Positions 23,651 to 31,407 of a stretch of 45,575 bases of DNA are shown in pieces. How positions within the stretch are numbered: the stretch's first letter is position 1; every line of letters starts with the position of its first letter. The DNA is taken from NCBI GenBank assembly GCA_964513655.1, contig CAZENQ010000017.1:1-45575 (forward strand), written 5' to 3'. This stretch comes from G020350405 sp964513655. Lineage in GTDB: Bacteria > Planctomycetota > Phycisphaerae > Sedimentisphaerales > Anaerobacaceae. The translations under genes and the position numbers were made by a program. Under the pieces are notes generated by a model. It saw only the letters and a program-made list of their open reading frames with translations. It was not told the DNA's origin and did no database searches.

Positions 23651-25124
23651 GCCTTTAGGGGGCAGTGTTGTCCTGTGTAGTTTGTTTATCGGGGGCCTCG
23701 CCGAGTGGTTCTGGCGCGCCTGGAGTACTGAAGCAGGTCGGGGTTTTTCCAGACCTGCCTTTGTATGGGGCTGGGGCTTCACAGCGTCGGTATGCTACGT
23801 TGCTTCGGCTGTGGGCGTGATTCTGCTTTGCTGGCACTGGTCAAAGCTGGTCAGGGGAATCATGTCCATAGCCCGGCAACTCAAGGATGAACAGCCAACC
23901 CACATCAAGCCAGGCAGCAACCAGACCGTAAATGAACTAAGTGAAGCGGTTAATGAACGTTTTAACAAAGAGGGCGGTTATATAGCGGAGCTTGAGAAAC
24001 AAGTCGAGGATTTGCAAATTCAGATTCAGATCTGGGAAAAACGAGAAAGGAGCACGGAGGCGATTATATACAGCATTCGCGATGCAGTTATTGTTGCTGA
24101 TAAATATGACAAGCTGCTAATGGCAAATGAGGCAGCGGGCAAACTCTTCGATTTCGATTCCAGGAATTCGCAGCATAGACCTATTGGTGAACTGATCCAC
24201 GACGAAGGACCTGACGCAGGTGAAAACGAGCTTGTAGACCTTTTGAGCCAAAGTAGAGAAGGAAAAATACGGCACACGAGGCGCGAGATTAATTTTTCAA
24301 GAGACGGTGAGTTAAAGACCTTTGACTGCATTGTTTCGTGCGTCTATGAGCAGAAAGAGGAGATTTGTGGAGTGGTGGCGGTGCTGCACGATATTACGCG
24401 CGAGAAAGAAATATCTCAGATGAAAAACGACTTTGTAAGTGCGGTCTGTCACGAGCTGAAGACGCCCCTTGCTTCCATCACGGCGTACTCGGAAATGCTT
24501 TGCGACGGTGAAGCGAGTGATGAGCAGACAAGGAAAGAGTTTTATTCGGTGATTCAAAGTCAGGCGGAAAGGTTGAATCGACTGATAGAAGAGAGCCTAG
24601 ATACCTCACGCATAGAGTCAGGTCTGACGAAGGTGGATAAGAGACCGGTCAGTCTAACGGTATTAATAGAAGAGCAATTGCAGATGATGAAGAGCCGCGC
24701 TGAAGAAAAGAACATTGAGATTACAAGGGGCAAGCCGATTGTTTTCGACCAGGTGTATGCGGACAGGGACATGATTTCACAGGTTATTATCAACCTGCTC
24801 AGTAATGCCGTTAAGTATACGCCTTCAGGAGGTTCGGTGAAAATCGAGACGGAAGTTGACGAAGCGGCAGGTCTGATACGAGCCGACGTAACCGACACGG
24901 GAGTCGGAATTCCTGAAGAAGAAATAAAACATGTCTTCGACAAGTTTTACAGGGTCAGTGCAAATAAAGGGCAAGCCAAAGGGACGGGGCTGGGACTAAA
25001 CCTCGTTAAACAAATAATTGAAAAGATTCATAATGGCCGGGTGTTTGTCACGAGCAAGCCCGGCGAAGGCAGTACGTTCGGCTTTGAAGTGCCTTTGGCA
25101 ACTGCAAGGGCGGCAAACGTATAA
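23646..25124 (+). CDS. PAS sensor histidine kinase
   Basis: A membrane protein of 492 residues. Two membrane helices are near residues 5-25 and 45-70, then a HAMP-like or coiled-coil link and a PAS domain (about 130-255, with IIYSIRDAVIVADKYDKLLM). The kinase core follows: H box VCHELKTPLASI with His269, N box VIINLLSNAVKYTPSG, G1 DTGVGIPEEE, F box FDKFYRV and G2 GTGLGLNLV. It would phosphorylate the response regulator encoded next. The start is uncertain: ATG 23646 lies in the repeat element, and a TTG at 23556 would add 30 residues. I chose the ATG because the repeat lies in a non-coding context in its other copy. Confidence 0.85.
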   Translation: MGPLGGSVVLCSLFIGGLAEWFWRAWSTEAGRGFSRPAFVWGWGFTASVCYVASAVGVILLCWHWSKLVRGIMSIARQLKDEQPTHIKPGSNQTVNELSEAVNERFNKEGGYIAELEKQVEDLQIQIQIWEKRERSTEAIIYSIRDAVIVADKYDKLLMANEAAGKLFDFDSRNSQHRPIGELIHDEGPDAGENELVDLLSQSREGKIRHTRREINFSRDGELKTFDCIVSCVYEQKEEICGVVAVLHDITREKEISQMKNDFVSAVCHELKTPLASITAYSEMLCDGEASDEQTRKEFYSVIQSQAERLNRLIEESLDTSRIESGLTKVDKRPVSLTVLIEEQLQMMKSRAEEKNIEITRGKPIVFDQVYADRDMISQVIINLLSNAVKYTPSGGSVKIETEVDEAAGLIRADVTDTGVGIPEEEIKHVFDKFYRVSANKGQAKGTGLGLNLVKQIIEKIHNGRVFVTSKPGEGSTFGFEVPLATARAANV

Positions 25125-25168
25125 GGCGTATTTCTTTGAGATGAAAAGTCCTTTGTGGAGGCAGAGTA

Positions 25169-25561
25169 ATGGCGGAAAGAAAAGTTTTAGTTGTAGACGA
25201 CGAGATACACATCATCCATGTGGTAACGATAAAGCTCCGGAACAACGGCTATGAGGTGATATCGGCGGAGAACGGCGCCGCTGCTTTTGAGCTGGCCTGT
25301 GAGGAGCAGCCGGACATTGTCGTAACGGACTTTCAGATGCCCGTTATGACAGGTCTGGAGCTTGTTCGGGAACTTCGCCGAAACGAAGCAACGAAAGACA
25401 CACCTGTGATTATGTTAACAGCCAGAGGCTTCGCCATCGAAGAAGAACAAAAGGAAGATTTGCAAATATCGGAATTTCTCAGTAAACCATTCAGTCCCAA
25501 GGAGCTGTTAAGAAGCATCGAGGACATTCTGCACCAGAGGGCGGTAATGCAAAAGAATTGA
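25169..25561 (+). CDS. Single-domain response regulator (CheY-like)
   Basis: A protein of 130 residues that is only a receiver domain. The acidic pocket is Asp10/Asp11, the phosphorylation site is Asp54 (VVTDFQMP), the switch Thr is Thr84 (IMLTARG) and the conserved Lys is Lys106 (SKPF). The segment between Thr84 and Lys106 is a little longer than usual (FAIEEEQKEDL). It has no output domain, so it must act by protein contact, as CheY and the PilG/PilH regulators of twitching pili do. The kinase is 44 nt upstream and the HD-GYP gene 27 nt downstream, so the partner is probably one of these or the pilus ATPase. Confidence 0.9.
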   Translation: MAERKVLVVDDEIHIIHVVTIKLRNNGYEVISAENGAAAFELACEEQPDIVVTDFQMPVMTGLELVRELRRNEATKDTPVIMLTARGFAIEEEQKEDLQISEFLSKPFSPKELLRSIEDILHQRAVMQKN

Positions 25562-25588
25562 TGATGTATTTTTGGAACCCAGGAAGCT

Positions 25589-27358
25589 ATGCTGGATACA
25601 ATCGGAAAAAAAATAAATTCATCACAACTACGCAAATTAAAGGGATTCGGTAGCACAGTAAACAAATTCGGCGTCAATTTTGCAGTTTACGACGTCAATA
25701 ACGAACCGGTTTTGCTGTGCGATAACAGCGAATTCACAAGTAACTCCGAACAGCTGAGAGAATCAAGCCGGCAAGCTCTGGAGCGAGCAGATGACCAAAA
25801 CAGCACGGGAAGGGCGGGTGATATCTGGCAGTTTGGCGAGGCCAATCAGGTCCTTGCAGGTATTCTGAAATCCGGCAGTGAGTTTGTCGGAGTTGCTTTG
25901 ATTGATTTAGGTAATATGCCGGCTGAGGAGGGCGAAAAGCTAAGACAATTCTGCAGCGACAAGGACGTAAATTACGAGCAGCTTGGCGCTTTATCAGAAG
26001 CGTTGATTCAGACAAAGGTCGATTGTTTAAAGTCGGTTCTGGGGCTTTTAGCGGAGGATTTTCAGACGCAGGCAAGAGCTGAAGAACAAATCGAGATAAT
26101 AAGTACTGAATTGGCGCAAACCTACGAGGAACTTGTGCTGCTACACAAGCTCAGTACCAATATGAAGATTACTGAACCGGATGCCAACTTTCTGCAGATG
26201 GCCTGTGATAAGCTGACCGAGATTATCAGCGTCGAGGGTATCGCTGTGCTGCTGGAAAAGACAGTAGAGGGCGAGAAGCAGTTGGTTTTGGCGGCGGGGA
26301 TAGGCCTGATAGACATAGACGCGCAAATGGCCGCTATTTTGAAGAACCGTCTGGCGGAGGAGATAAGCAGCGGCCAAGAGGCACTGCTGGACAGCGAGGT
26401 GGATTCGCCCCTGAAGTATGAGTGGCCGGAGCACATAAAAAATATTATTGTGGTGCCCCTGTGGGGCAAAGACAAAACGCAGGACCAACTTAGAGACATC
26501 TCGATTTCACAAAATAAGCACAAGAGGGCAGAGCCGCAAGATGGTCCGGGCGGCAACCACATAAGAGGCCTGATGGTTGCGATAAACAGAATCGACAAGC
26601 CGGATTTCGACAGCACCGACGTGAAACTGTTCAACTCAGTGGCGAACGGATGCGCGGTGTTTATCGAGAATGGCAGGCTATTCAAAGATCTAAAGGAATT
26701 ATTTGTAGGTGCTTTAAGAGCGCTAACAAGCAGTATCGATGCGAAAGACCAATATACACGCGGTCACTCTGAGCGGGTCGCATTTATTTCGCGATGGATT
26801 GCAGAAAGGCTCGCCGAGGAAGAATCACTAAAAGAAGAAGATATACATAAGATTTATCTGGCTGGATTGCTGCACGACATAGGAAAAATGGGAGTAGATG
26901 AATCAATACTGCGAAAGAAAGGCAAATTGACTGAGCAGGAGTTTGACCATATAAGGGCTCATTCATCGATAGGAGCAAGCATTTTAAGTGAAATAAAGCA
27001 GATGCGTGACATCGTCCCGGGTGTATTGTCGCACCACGAGCGGGTTGACGGCAAGGGTTATCCCAACGGCTTAGTCGGCGAGCAAATTCCGCTGATAGGG
27101 AAAATCATCGGGCTGGCAGACAGCTTTGATGCAATGACGTCGAAGCGGGGCTACAGAAACGCGATGACAGTGACAGAGACACTTGCAGAGATAGAAAAGG
27201 GACTGGACACGCAGTTCGATGAGAAAGTTGGCAGGGCATTTATCAACAGCGACGTCTATCACCTTTGGGACATTATGCAGGATGGATTTGCTGAAATTTA
27301 TGGTAGCCGCGAGTTTGCAGAATATGGCACTGTCGCCGTAGGGAGCATAATCAGATGA
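25589..27358 (+). CDS. GAF-HD-GYP protein, probable c-di-GMP phosphodiesterase
   Basis: A protein of 589 residues. Residues 1-130 form an N-terminal region of unknown type; a coiled coil near 150-185 (AEEQIEIISTELAQTYEELV) leads to a GAF domain (about 190-360). The HD-GYP domain fills 375-565. Its metal and signature residues are all there: GHSERV with His393, LLHDIGKMG with His429-Asp430, HHERVDGKGYP with G490-Y491-P492, and LADSFDAMTSKRGYR. HD-GYP enzymes split c-di-GMP to GMP, so this is the most likely second-messenger control point of the cluster. The gene overlaps the STAS gene by 4 nt, so the two proteins are made together. Confidence 0.92.
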   Translation: MLDTIGKKINSSQLRKLKGFGSTVNKFGVNFAVYDVNNEPVLLCDNSEFTSNSEQLRESSRQALERADDQNSTGRAGDIWQFGEANQVLAGILKSGSEFVGVALIDLGNMPAEEGEKLRQFCSDKDVNYEQLGALSEALIQTKVDCLKSVLGLLAEDFQTQARAEEQIEIISTELAQTYEELVLLHKLSTNMKITEPDANFLQMACDKLTEIISVEGIAVLLEKTVEGEKQLVLAAGIGLIDIDAQMAAILKNRLAEEISSGQEALLDSEVDSPLKYEWPEHIKNIIVVPLWGKDKTQDQLRDISISQNKHKRAEPQDGPGGNHIRGLMVAINRIDKPDFDSTDVKLFNSVANGCAVFIENGRLFKDLKELFVGALRALTSSIDAKDQYTRGHSERVAFISRWIAERLAEEESLKEEDIHKIYLAGLLHDIGKMGVDESILRKKGKLTEQEFDHIRAHSSIGASILSEIKQMRDIVPGVLSHHERVDGKGYPNGLVGEQIPLIGKIIGLADSFDAMTSKRGYRNAMTVTETLAEIEKGLDTQFDEKVGRAFINSDVYHLWDIMQDGFAEIYGSREFAEYGTVAVGSIIR

Positions 27359-27690
27359 GAGTCAAGACACAAGATTATAAGGATGTTACGGTTGTCGAAC
27401 TACAGGGGGAACTCGACGGCGAATTTACCGAGGTGCTGCAAAACACGATTACGGAAATAATCTCGGCCCACAAGGTTGGCATCGTGCTTGATATGAGCAA
27501 CGTAGGTTTCATTGACAGCCAAGGTCTGGAGAAACTGCTATGGGCGCGGGACTACTGCAACGAGAACAACTGCCAACTTCGCTTAGCGGGCCTTGATGAA
27601 AACTGCGCGAAAATTCTCGAAGTTACGCGACTTGATAAGGAATTCGAGCGGTACGTGGAGCTTGCCGAGGCGGTAAAGAGCTTTGTGTAG
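27355..27690 (+). CDS. STAS-domain anti-anti-sigma-type protein
   Basis: A protein of 111 residues with the SpoIIAA-like STAS fold: TVVELQGELDGEFTE, a helix, IVLDMSNVGFIDSQGLE with the phosphorylatable Ser55, and RLAGLDENCAKILEVTRL. Such proteins are switched by a serine kinase/phosphatase pair or join response regulators and kinases in partner-switching modules. No anti-sigma kinase (RsbW-type HATPase) is encoded beside it, so the partner must be elsewhere or the protein acts directly on the HD-GYP protein or the ATPase (inference). ATGA overlap with the upstream gene suggests a 1:1 complex. Confidence 0.88.
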   Translation: MRVKTQDYKDVTVVELQGELDGEFTEVLQNTITEIISAHKVGIVLDMSNVGFIDSQGLEKLLWARDYCNENNCQLRLAGLDENCAKILEVTRLDKEFERYVELAEAVKSFV

Positions 27691-27744
27691 AGGTAAGGTG
27701 CCGCCCCGGCGACATTATGACCAGCTCCGGCGAGAGGAAAAACG

Positions 27745-29463
27745 ATGAGCAAGATAGCGGTGGAAAATAAGACGCAGCTTGGACAACTGCTGGTAGCGCG
27801 TGGCATTGTTACGCGAGAGCAGGTTGAGAAGGCCCTGGCTGAACAAAAAGAGAAGGGCCACCGCAAGCTACTCGGCGAACTTCTTGTCGAGATGAACTAT
27901 TGTACGGAAAATCAGATAGCCTCGGCACTGGCTGAAGGCTACGAAGTGCCGTATGCGCAGGTTAATCCGAAGATATGTGATGCCAAGGCGATTGAGATTT
28001 TGCCGAGGGAATTTCTGGAAGAACACATTGTCCTTCCGTTGTTTAAGGTTTATGACGTTCTGACGGTAGCGGTCAGCGAGCCGACGAACGTATTTTTAAT
28101 AGATGAAATAGAGCGTATAAGCGGCTGCAAGGCGCAGATAGTTTGCGCGACGACAAAGGACATCAAGGCGACGCTTCAGACATATTTGCCGGCCGCCAAT
28201 GTCTTCGTCATAGATGATATCATCGATGATGAGGGACTTGACGATTTCACACTGATAGAAAATATCACAGAGGATATAAGCGACCTCGAACAGGTGGCAG
28301 GCCAGTCACCGGTCGTTAAGCTCGTCAATTATCTGCTTTACAACGCCGTGCATGAGAATGCCAGTGATATTCATATCGAGCCGGACGATAAAAAGCTGCG
28401 TGTTCGCTACAGAGTCGACGGCAAGCTGTACGAAAGGATATGCCCGCCCCATCAGATGCATTCCGCAATTGTTTCGCGTATCAAGATTATGTCAGAACTG
28501 GACATTGCCCAGCGTCGGCTGCCTCAGGACGGCGGTATTCACGTATTAATGGAGGGCAGGCCGATTGATTTGCGTGTTTCAGTTATGCCGGGCAACTTCG
28601 GTGAGAAGGTGGTTATCCGAATTATTGACCCGGAGAAAGTCCTTTTCAGTCTTGAGTCGCTCGGATTCACCTACGAGAACCTCCAGCGCTTCAGACAGCT
28701 AATACAATCACCAAATGGTATAGTTTTGGTAACCGGGCCGACCGGTTCAGGAAAGAATACAACACTTTATGCCGCCCTGGTTGAACTGAATACCGAGGAG
28801 GTCAACATCTGCACGGTTGAAGACCCGGTAGAATGCAACATATCCGGTATAAATCAGTTCCAGGTTAATGAGAGTGCAGGATTTCAATTTTCAACGGCGC
28901 TAAGGAGTCTGCTGAGACAAGACCCGGACATCATAATGGTAGGTGAGATTCGTGATGAGGCCACGGCCAATATTGCCGTACAGGCGGCCTTGACTGGTCA
29001 CCTTGTTCTCTCAACGCTGCATACGAATGATGCGGCAGGTGCCGTGACTCGTTTGCTCGATCTTAATGTCGCGCCTTATCTTGTAAGCGCTTCGCTGATT
29101 GCTGTTTTGGCGCAGCGTCTGGTGCGCAAGATATGCACGGCCTGTAAGACGGAATACAAGCCGCCCGCAAGTATAAAAAAAGTCATTGAGAAGCTGGGCG
29201 GTGAGATTGAGAAATTTTATCGCGGTGTAGGTTGTAAAAAATGCCGGAACACCGGCTATGCCGGGCGAATTGCCATCCAGGAATTATTTGTGCCGGATGA
29301 AAACATTATGGAAATGATTAATGAGCGGGCAAGTTTGAAGAAACTGCGTGACAAAGCCCTGCAAAACGGGATGGTTCCTCTCCAACTCGATGGTCTTGAA
29401 AAGGTAAAAGCGGGAATTGTACCTATCGAGGAAATACTGCGAACCGCCCAAATAGAAACGTAG
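27745..29463 (+). CDS. pilB: PilB/GspE-type assembly ATPase with MshEN-like N terminus
   Basis: A cytoplasmic protein of 572 residues that powers fibre assembly as a hexamer. Residues 10-70 look like an MshEN domain, the c-di-GMP-binding fold of related ATPases: LGQLLVARGIVTREQVEKAL and LGELLVEMNYCTENQIASAL are the two half motifs, but the usual Arg before LG is Gln in the first and Leu in the second. The motor domain has Walker A GPTGSGKN (331-338), the Asp box DIHIEP, Walker B DPDIIMVGEIRD and His box TGHLVLSTLHTNDA. The four-cysteine zinc motif is present (CTACK and CKKCRNTGYAGR). Asn338 replaces the usual Ser/Thr after the Walker A Lys. Confidence 0.92.
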   Translation: MSKIAVENKTQLGQLLVARGIVTREQVEKALAEQKEKGHRKLLGELLVEMNYCTENQIASALAEGYEVPYAQVNPKICDAKAIEILPREFLEEHIVLPLFKVYDVLTVAVSEPTNVFLIDEIERISGCKAQIVCATTKDIKATLQTYLPAANVFVIDDIIDDEGLDDFTLIENITEDISDLEQVAGQSPVVKLVNYLLYNAVHENASDIHIEPDDKKLRVRYRVDGKLYERICPPHQMHSAIVSRIKIMSELDIAQRRLPQDGGIHVLMEGRPIDLRVSVMPGNFGEKVVIRIIDPEKVLFSLESLGFTYENLQRFRQLIQSPNGIVLVTGPTGSGKNTTLYAALVELNTEEVNICTVEDPVECNISGINQFQVNESAGFQFSTALRSLLRQDPDIIMVGEIRDEATANIAVQAALTGHLVLSTLHTNDAAGAVTRLLDLNVAPYLVSASLIAVLAQRLVRKICTACKTEYKPPASIKKVIEKLGGEIEKFYRGVGCKKCRNTGYAGRIAIQELFVPDENIMEMINERASLKKLRDKALQNGMVPLQLDGLEKVKAGIVPIEEILRTAQIET

Positions 29464-29501
29464 AATATCAGATATACTGTGAGACGTGAGAATAAGAATA
29501 A

Positions 29502-30767
29502 ATGACCATATCATCAGCAAATACCACAGAAAAACCTGACCTCGTAAAGAAAGAGAGCCAGCCGGGTCCCGGTAGCGGCGGCCGAGGGCAAGACAGAAGC
29601 GGCCCCGACAAAATTGGGGCTGATTTGGATTCGGTAGCACAGAAAGAACATCTGGAGTTCCGGGCAGAAGCTGAAACACAACGGCTCCGCACCGCAAAGA
29701 TAAAACAATCTGACCTGATACTGTTCACTACGCAGCTGGCGGTCATGCTGGACAGTGGGGTGGTACTGAGCGATGCGCTTGACGCTATCACCGAGCAGGC
29801 CGAATATGGCGCGTTCAAGACGATAATTATGGATGTCTCTGAGATGGTCAAAGCTGGTGAAAATTTTTCGAAAGCACTTGCTAAATTTCCAAAAACTTTC
29901 AGTCCGATGTTTACCAGTATGGTCAGGGCCTCGGAGGCGTCCGGAAAAATGCCCGACATGCTGCAGGTGCTCAGCGGTTATCTTACTTTCGAAGTTGATA
30001 CCCGCAAGCGCATCAAGGGAGCACTTACATATCCGTTTATAATGGCGCTGATGGCGGTGGCTGCAACGGGGACGCTGATGTTCTTTGTTTTGCCGAGATT
30101 TATGAAAATTTACGAATCCAGGGGCGCTGCCCTTCCAAAACTGACTCAAATGCTGGTTGGCTTATCGCGGACATTGGGTGATTTTCAGGTGATGACGATT
30201 ATCGTAACAGCGCTGATACTGATGTCCATGGCACTATACTACTGGGCTGGGACGATAACCGGCAGGCGGGTGATAGACTTTGTGAAGATCCATACCCCTG
30301 TATTGGGCACAATGTTCATCGATATGGTAGTGACCCGGAGTATGCGTATTATGGCAACGATGGTCAACACAGGAGTAAATTTGCTTGACGCGATAGAAGT
30401 CATGCAGGGCTCATGTGAGAATTATTACTTCCAGGAGCTTTGGGCTGGTACGGACAAAAAGATTCGCGACGGTTACCAGTTGTCCGAGGCGATACAGATC
30501 TCAATGGGCGGTGGTCAAACAGGCCAGACCCAGTTAATTGCACCAGGGGTCATCCAGATGCTTCGAGCTGGGGAAAAGAGCGGCAAGCTCGGCGAGGTCT
30601 GTGATAAGATATCGGTCTTCTACGAAAAAAAGCTGGAGGCTTCAATTAAGAGCGTTATGGCCCTTATAGAGCCCCTGATGATTACAATTTTGGGGGCCAT
30701 TATTGGCACAATAGCGATAGCACTGCTATTACCGGTGTTTAGGATATCGAGTGTCATTGCTCACTGA
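29502..30767 (+). CDS. pilC: PilC/GspF-type inner membrane platform protein
   Basis: A protein of 421 residues. After an unusual Gly/Pro/Glu-rich start of about 60 residues come two GspF domains, each a six-helix bundle. The first begins with DLILFTTQLAVMLDSGVVLSDAL, and the second with MVVTRSMRIMATMVNTGVNLLDAI. Three membrane helices are at about 175-200, 225-245 and 385-415. PilC/GspF is the rotor-like platform turned by the ATPase. The hydrophilic start is longer than in most homologues and is probably disordered. It closes the cluster. No peptidase, PilT or further pilin is seen after it. Confidence 0.92.
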   Translation: MTISSANTTEKPDLVKKESQPGPGSGGRGQDRSGPDKIGADLDSVAQKEHLEFRAEAETQRLRTAKIKQSDLILFTTQLAVMLDSGVVLSDALDAITEQAEYGAFKTIIMDVSEMVKAGENFSKALAKFPKTFSPMFTSMVRASEASGKMPDMLQVLSGYLTFEVDTRKRIKGALTYPFIMALMAVAATGTLMFFVLPRFMKIYESRGAALPKLTQMLVGLSRTLGDFQVMTIIVTALILMSMALYYWAGTITGRRVIDFVKIHTPVLGTMFIDMVVTRSMRIMATMVNTGVNLLDAIEVMQGSCENYYFQELWAGTDKKIRDGYQLSEAIQISMGGGQTGQTQLIAPGVIQMLRAGEKSGKLGEVCDKISVFYEKKLEASIKSVMALIEPLMITILGAIIGTIAIALLLPVFRISSVIAH

Positions 30768-31092
30768 TTAGTACATTCCGCGAGCGGTCAAGCCCATCAG
30801 ACCTATCACAGAGAAACCACTAAAACGAACAACAATCAGCAAAAACGGTCAGCCTTGGCCGAAAATAGCAACTCATCCAAGCTGGGAAGGCCCGGCCACC
30901 ACTTTGATTTAATCATTTCCACGCCACAAAAAAGGCTTGCAAAGAGCAAGACAGGTGATTATACTTGTTAGATTGTGTTTTTATAATGTTCTGTAAGGTT
31001 TTACAATAAGCACGCCAAAGCGCTGCTGTGCCAAGTGTTGAGTGTCTTACAAAGATGTGGTCATAGCCATATCAGGAAAGGATAACCGAAAG
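30768..31092 (+). other. Intergenic region before rpsO (325 nt)
   Basis: No gene is visible. The first part has two weak GC hairpins (for example GGTCA/TGGCC near 30850-30863) that may end the secretion cluster, but no T run follows them. The second part carries the promoter candidate at 30937-30965 and an AT-rich stretch with a second TATAAT box (30982-30987). A ribosome site (AGGAAAGG) precedes the rpsO ATG. Confidence 0.5.
30937..30965 (+). promoter_or_regulatory. Promoter candidate of the rpsO-pnp operon
   Basis: TTGCAA (30937-30942), 17 bp, TATACT (30960-30965). The -35 lies inside a CTTGC/GCAAG inverted repeat (30936-30950). The mRNA would have a leader of about 120 nt before rpsO, as is usual where S15 regulates its own translation. 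Confidence 0.5.
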
Positions 31093-31359
31093 ATGTTGAC
31101 TAAGCAGGCAAAAAAGGAAATTATACAGGATTTCAAGACACACGACGGTGATACAGGCTCGCCTGAAGTACAGGTTGCATTGTTGACGAAAAAGATCAAC
31201 GAGCTGACCGAGCATCTCAAGGTTCATCGCAAGGACCACGCATCGAGGCGTGGGTTGCTGAAAATGGTCGGAACCAGGTCGGCACTGCTGAAGTACGTGA
31301 GCAAAACAGATGTTGCGCGTTATCGAGAAATTATATCGCGCCTGGGGCTGCGAAAATAA
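31093..31359 (+). CDS. rpsO: Ribosomal protein S15
   Basis: A protein of 88 residues, the normal size. S15 binds 16S rRNA at the h20-h21-h22 junction and starts assembly of the small-subunit platform. The typical segments are present: HDGDTGSPEVQVALLTKKIN, LTEHLKVHRKDHASRRGLL and KMVGTRSALLKYVSKTDVAR. The ATG 31093 (AGGAAAGG upstream) is the right start; a frame from 31042 would add 17 residues foreign to the family. It forms the classical rpsO-pnp pair with the next gene. Confidence 0.97.
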   Translation: MLTKQAKKEIIQDFKTHDGDTGSPEVQVALLTKKINELTEHLKVHRKDHASRRGLLKMVGTRSALLKYVSKTDVARYREIISRLGLRK

Positions 31360-31363
31360 ATGA

Positions 31364-31388
31364 GCACAAGTTTTCAACTTACCTGTGC
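31364..31388 (+). other. Hairpin between rpsO and pnp
   Basis: GCACA pairs with TGTGC and, inside it, AGTT with AACT around a 3-nt loop, with a 4-nt bulge on one side. In E. coli the same interval has an RNase III stem through which PNPase controls its own mRNA; this smaller hairpin may have a similar part (inference). Confidence 0.35.
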
Positions 31389-31407
31389 GATTATAAAGAG
31401 GTAGTAT

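Noticed and set aside
30936..30950. CTTGC/GCAAG hairpin followed by a T run on the minus strand, as a minus-strand terminator
   Set aside because: No minus-strand gene lies upstream of it; it overlaps the -35 box of the rpsO promoter candidate instead.
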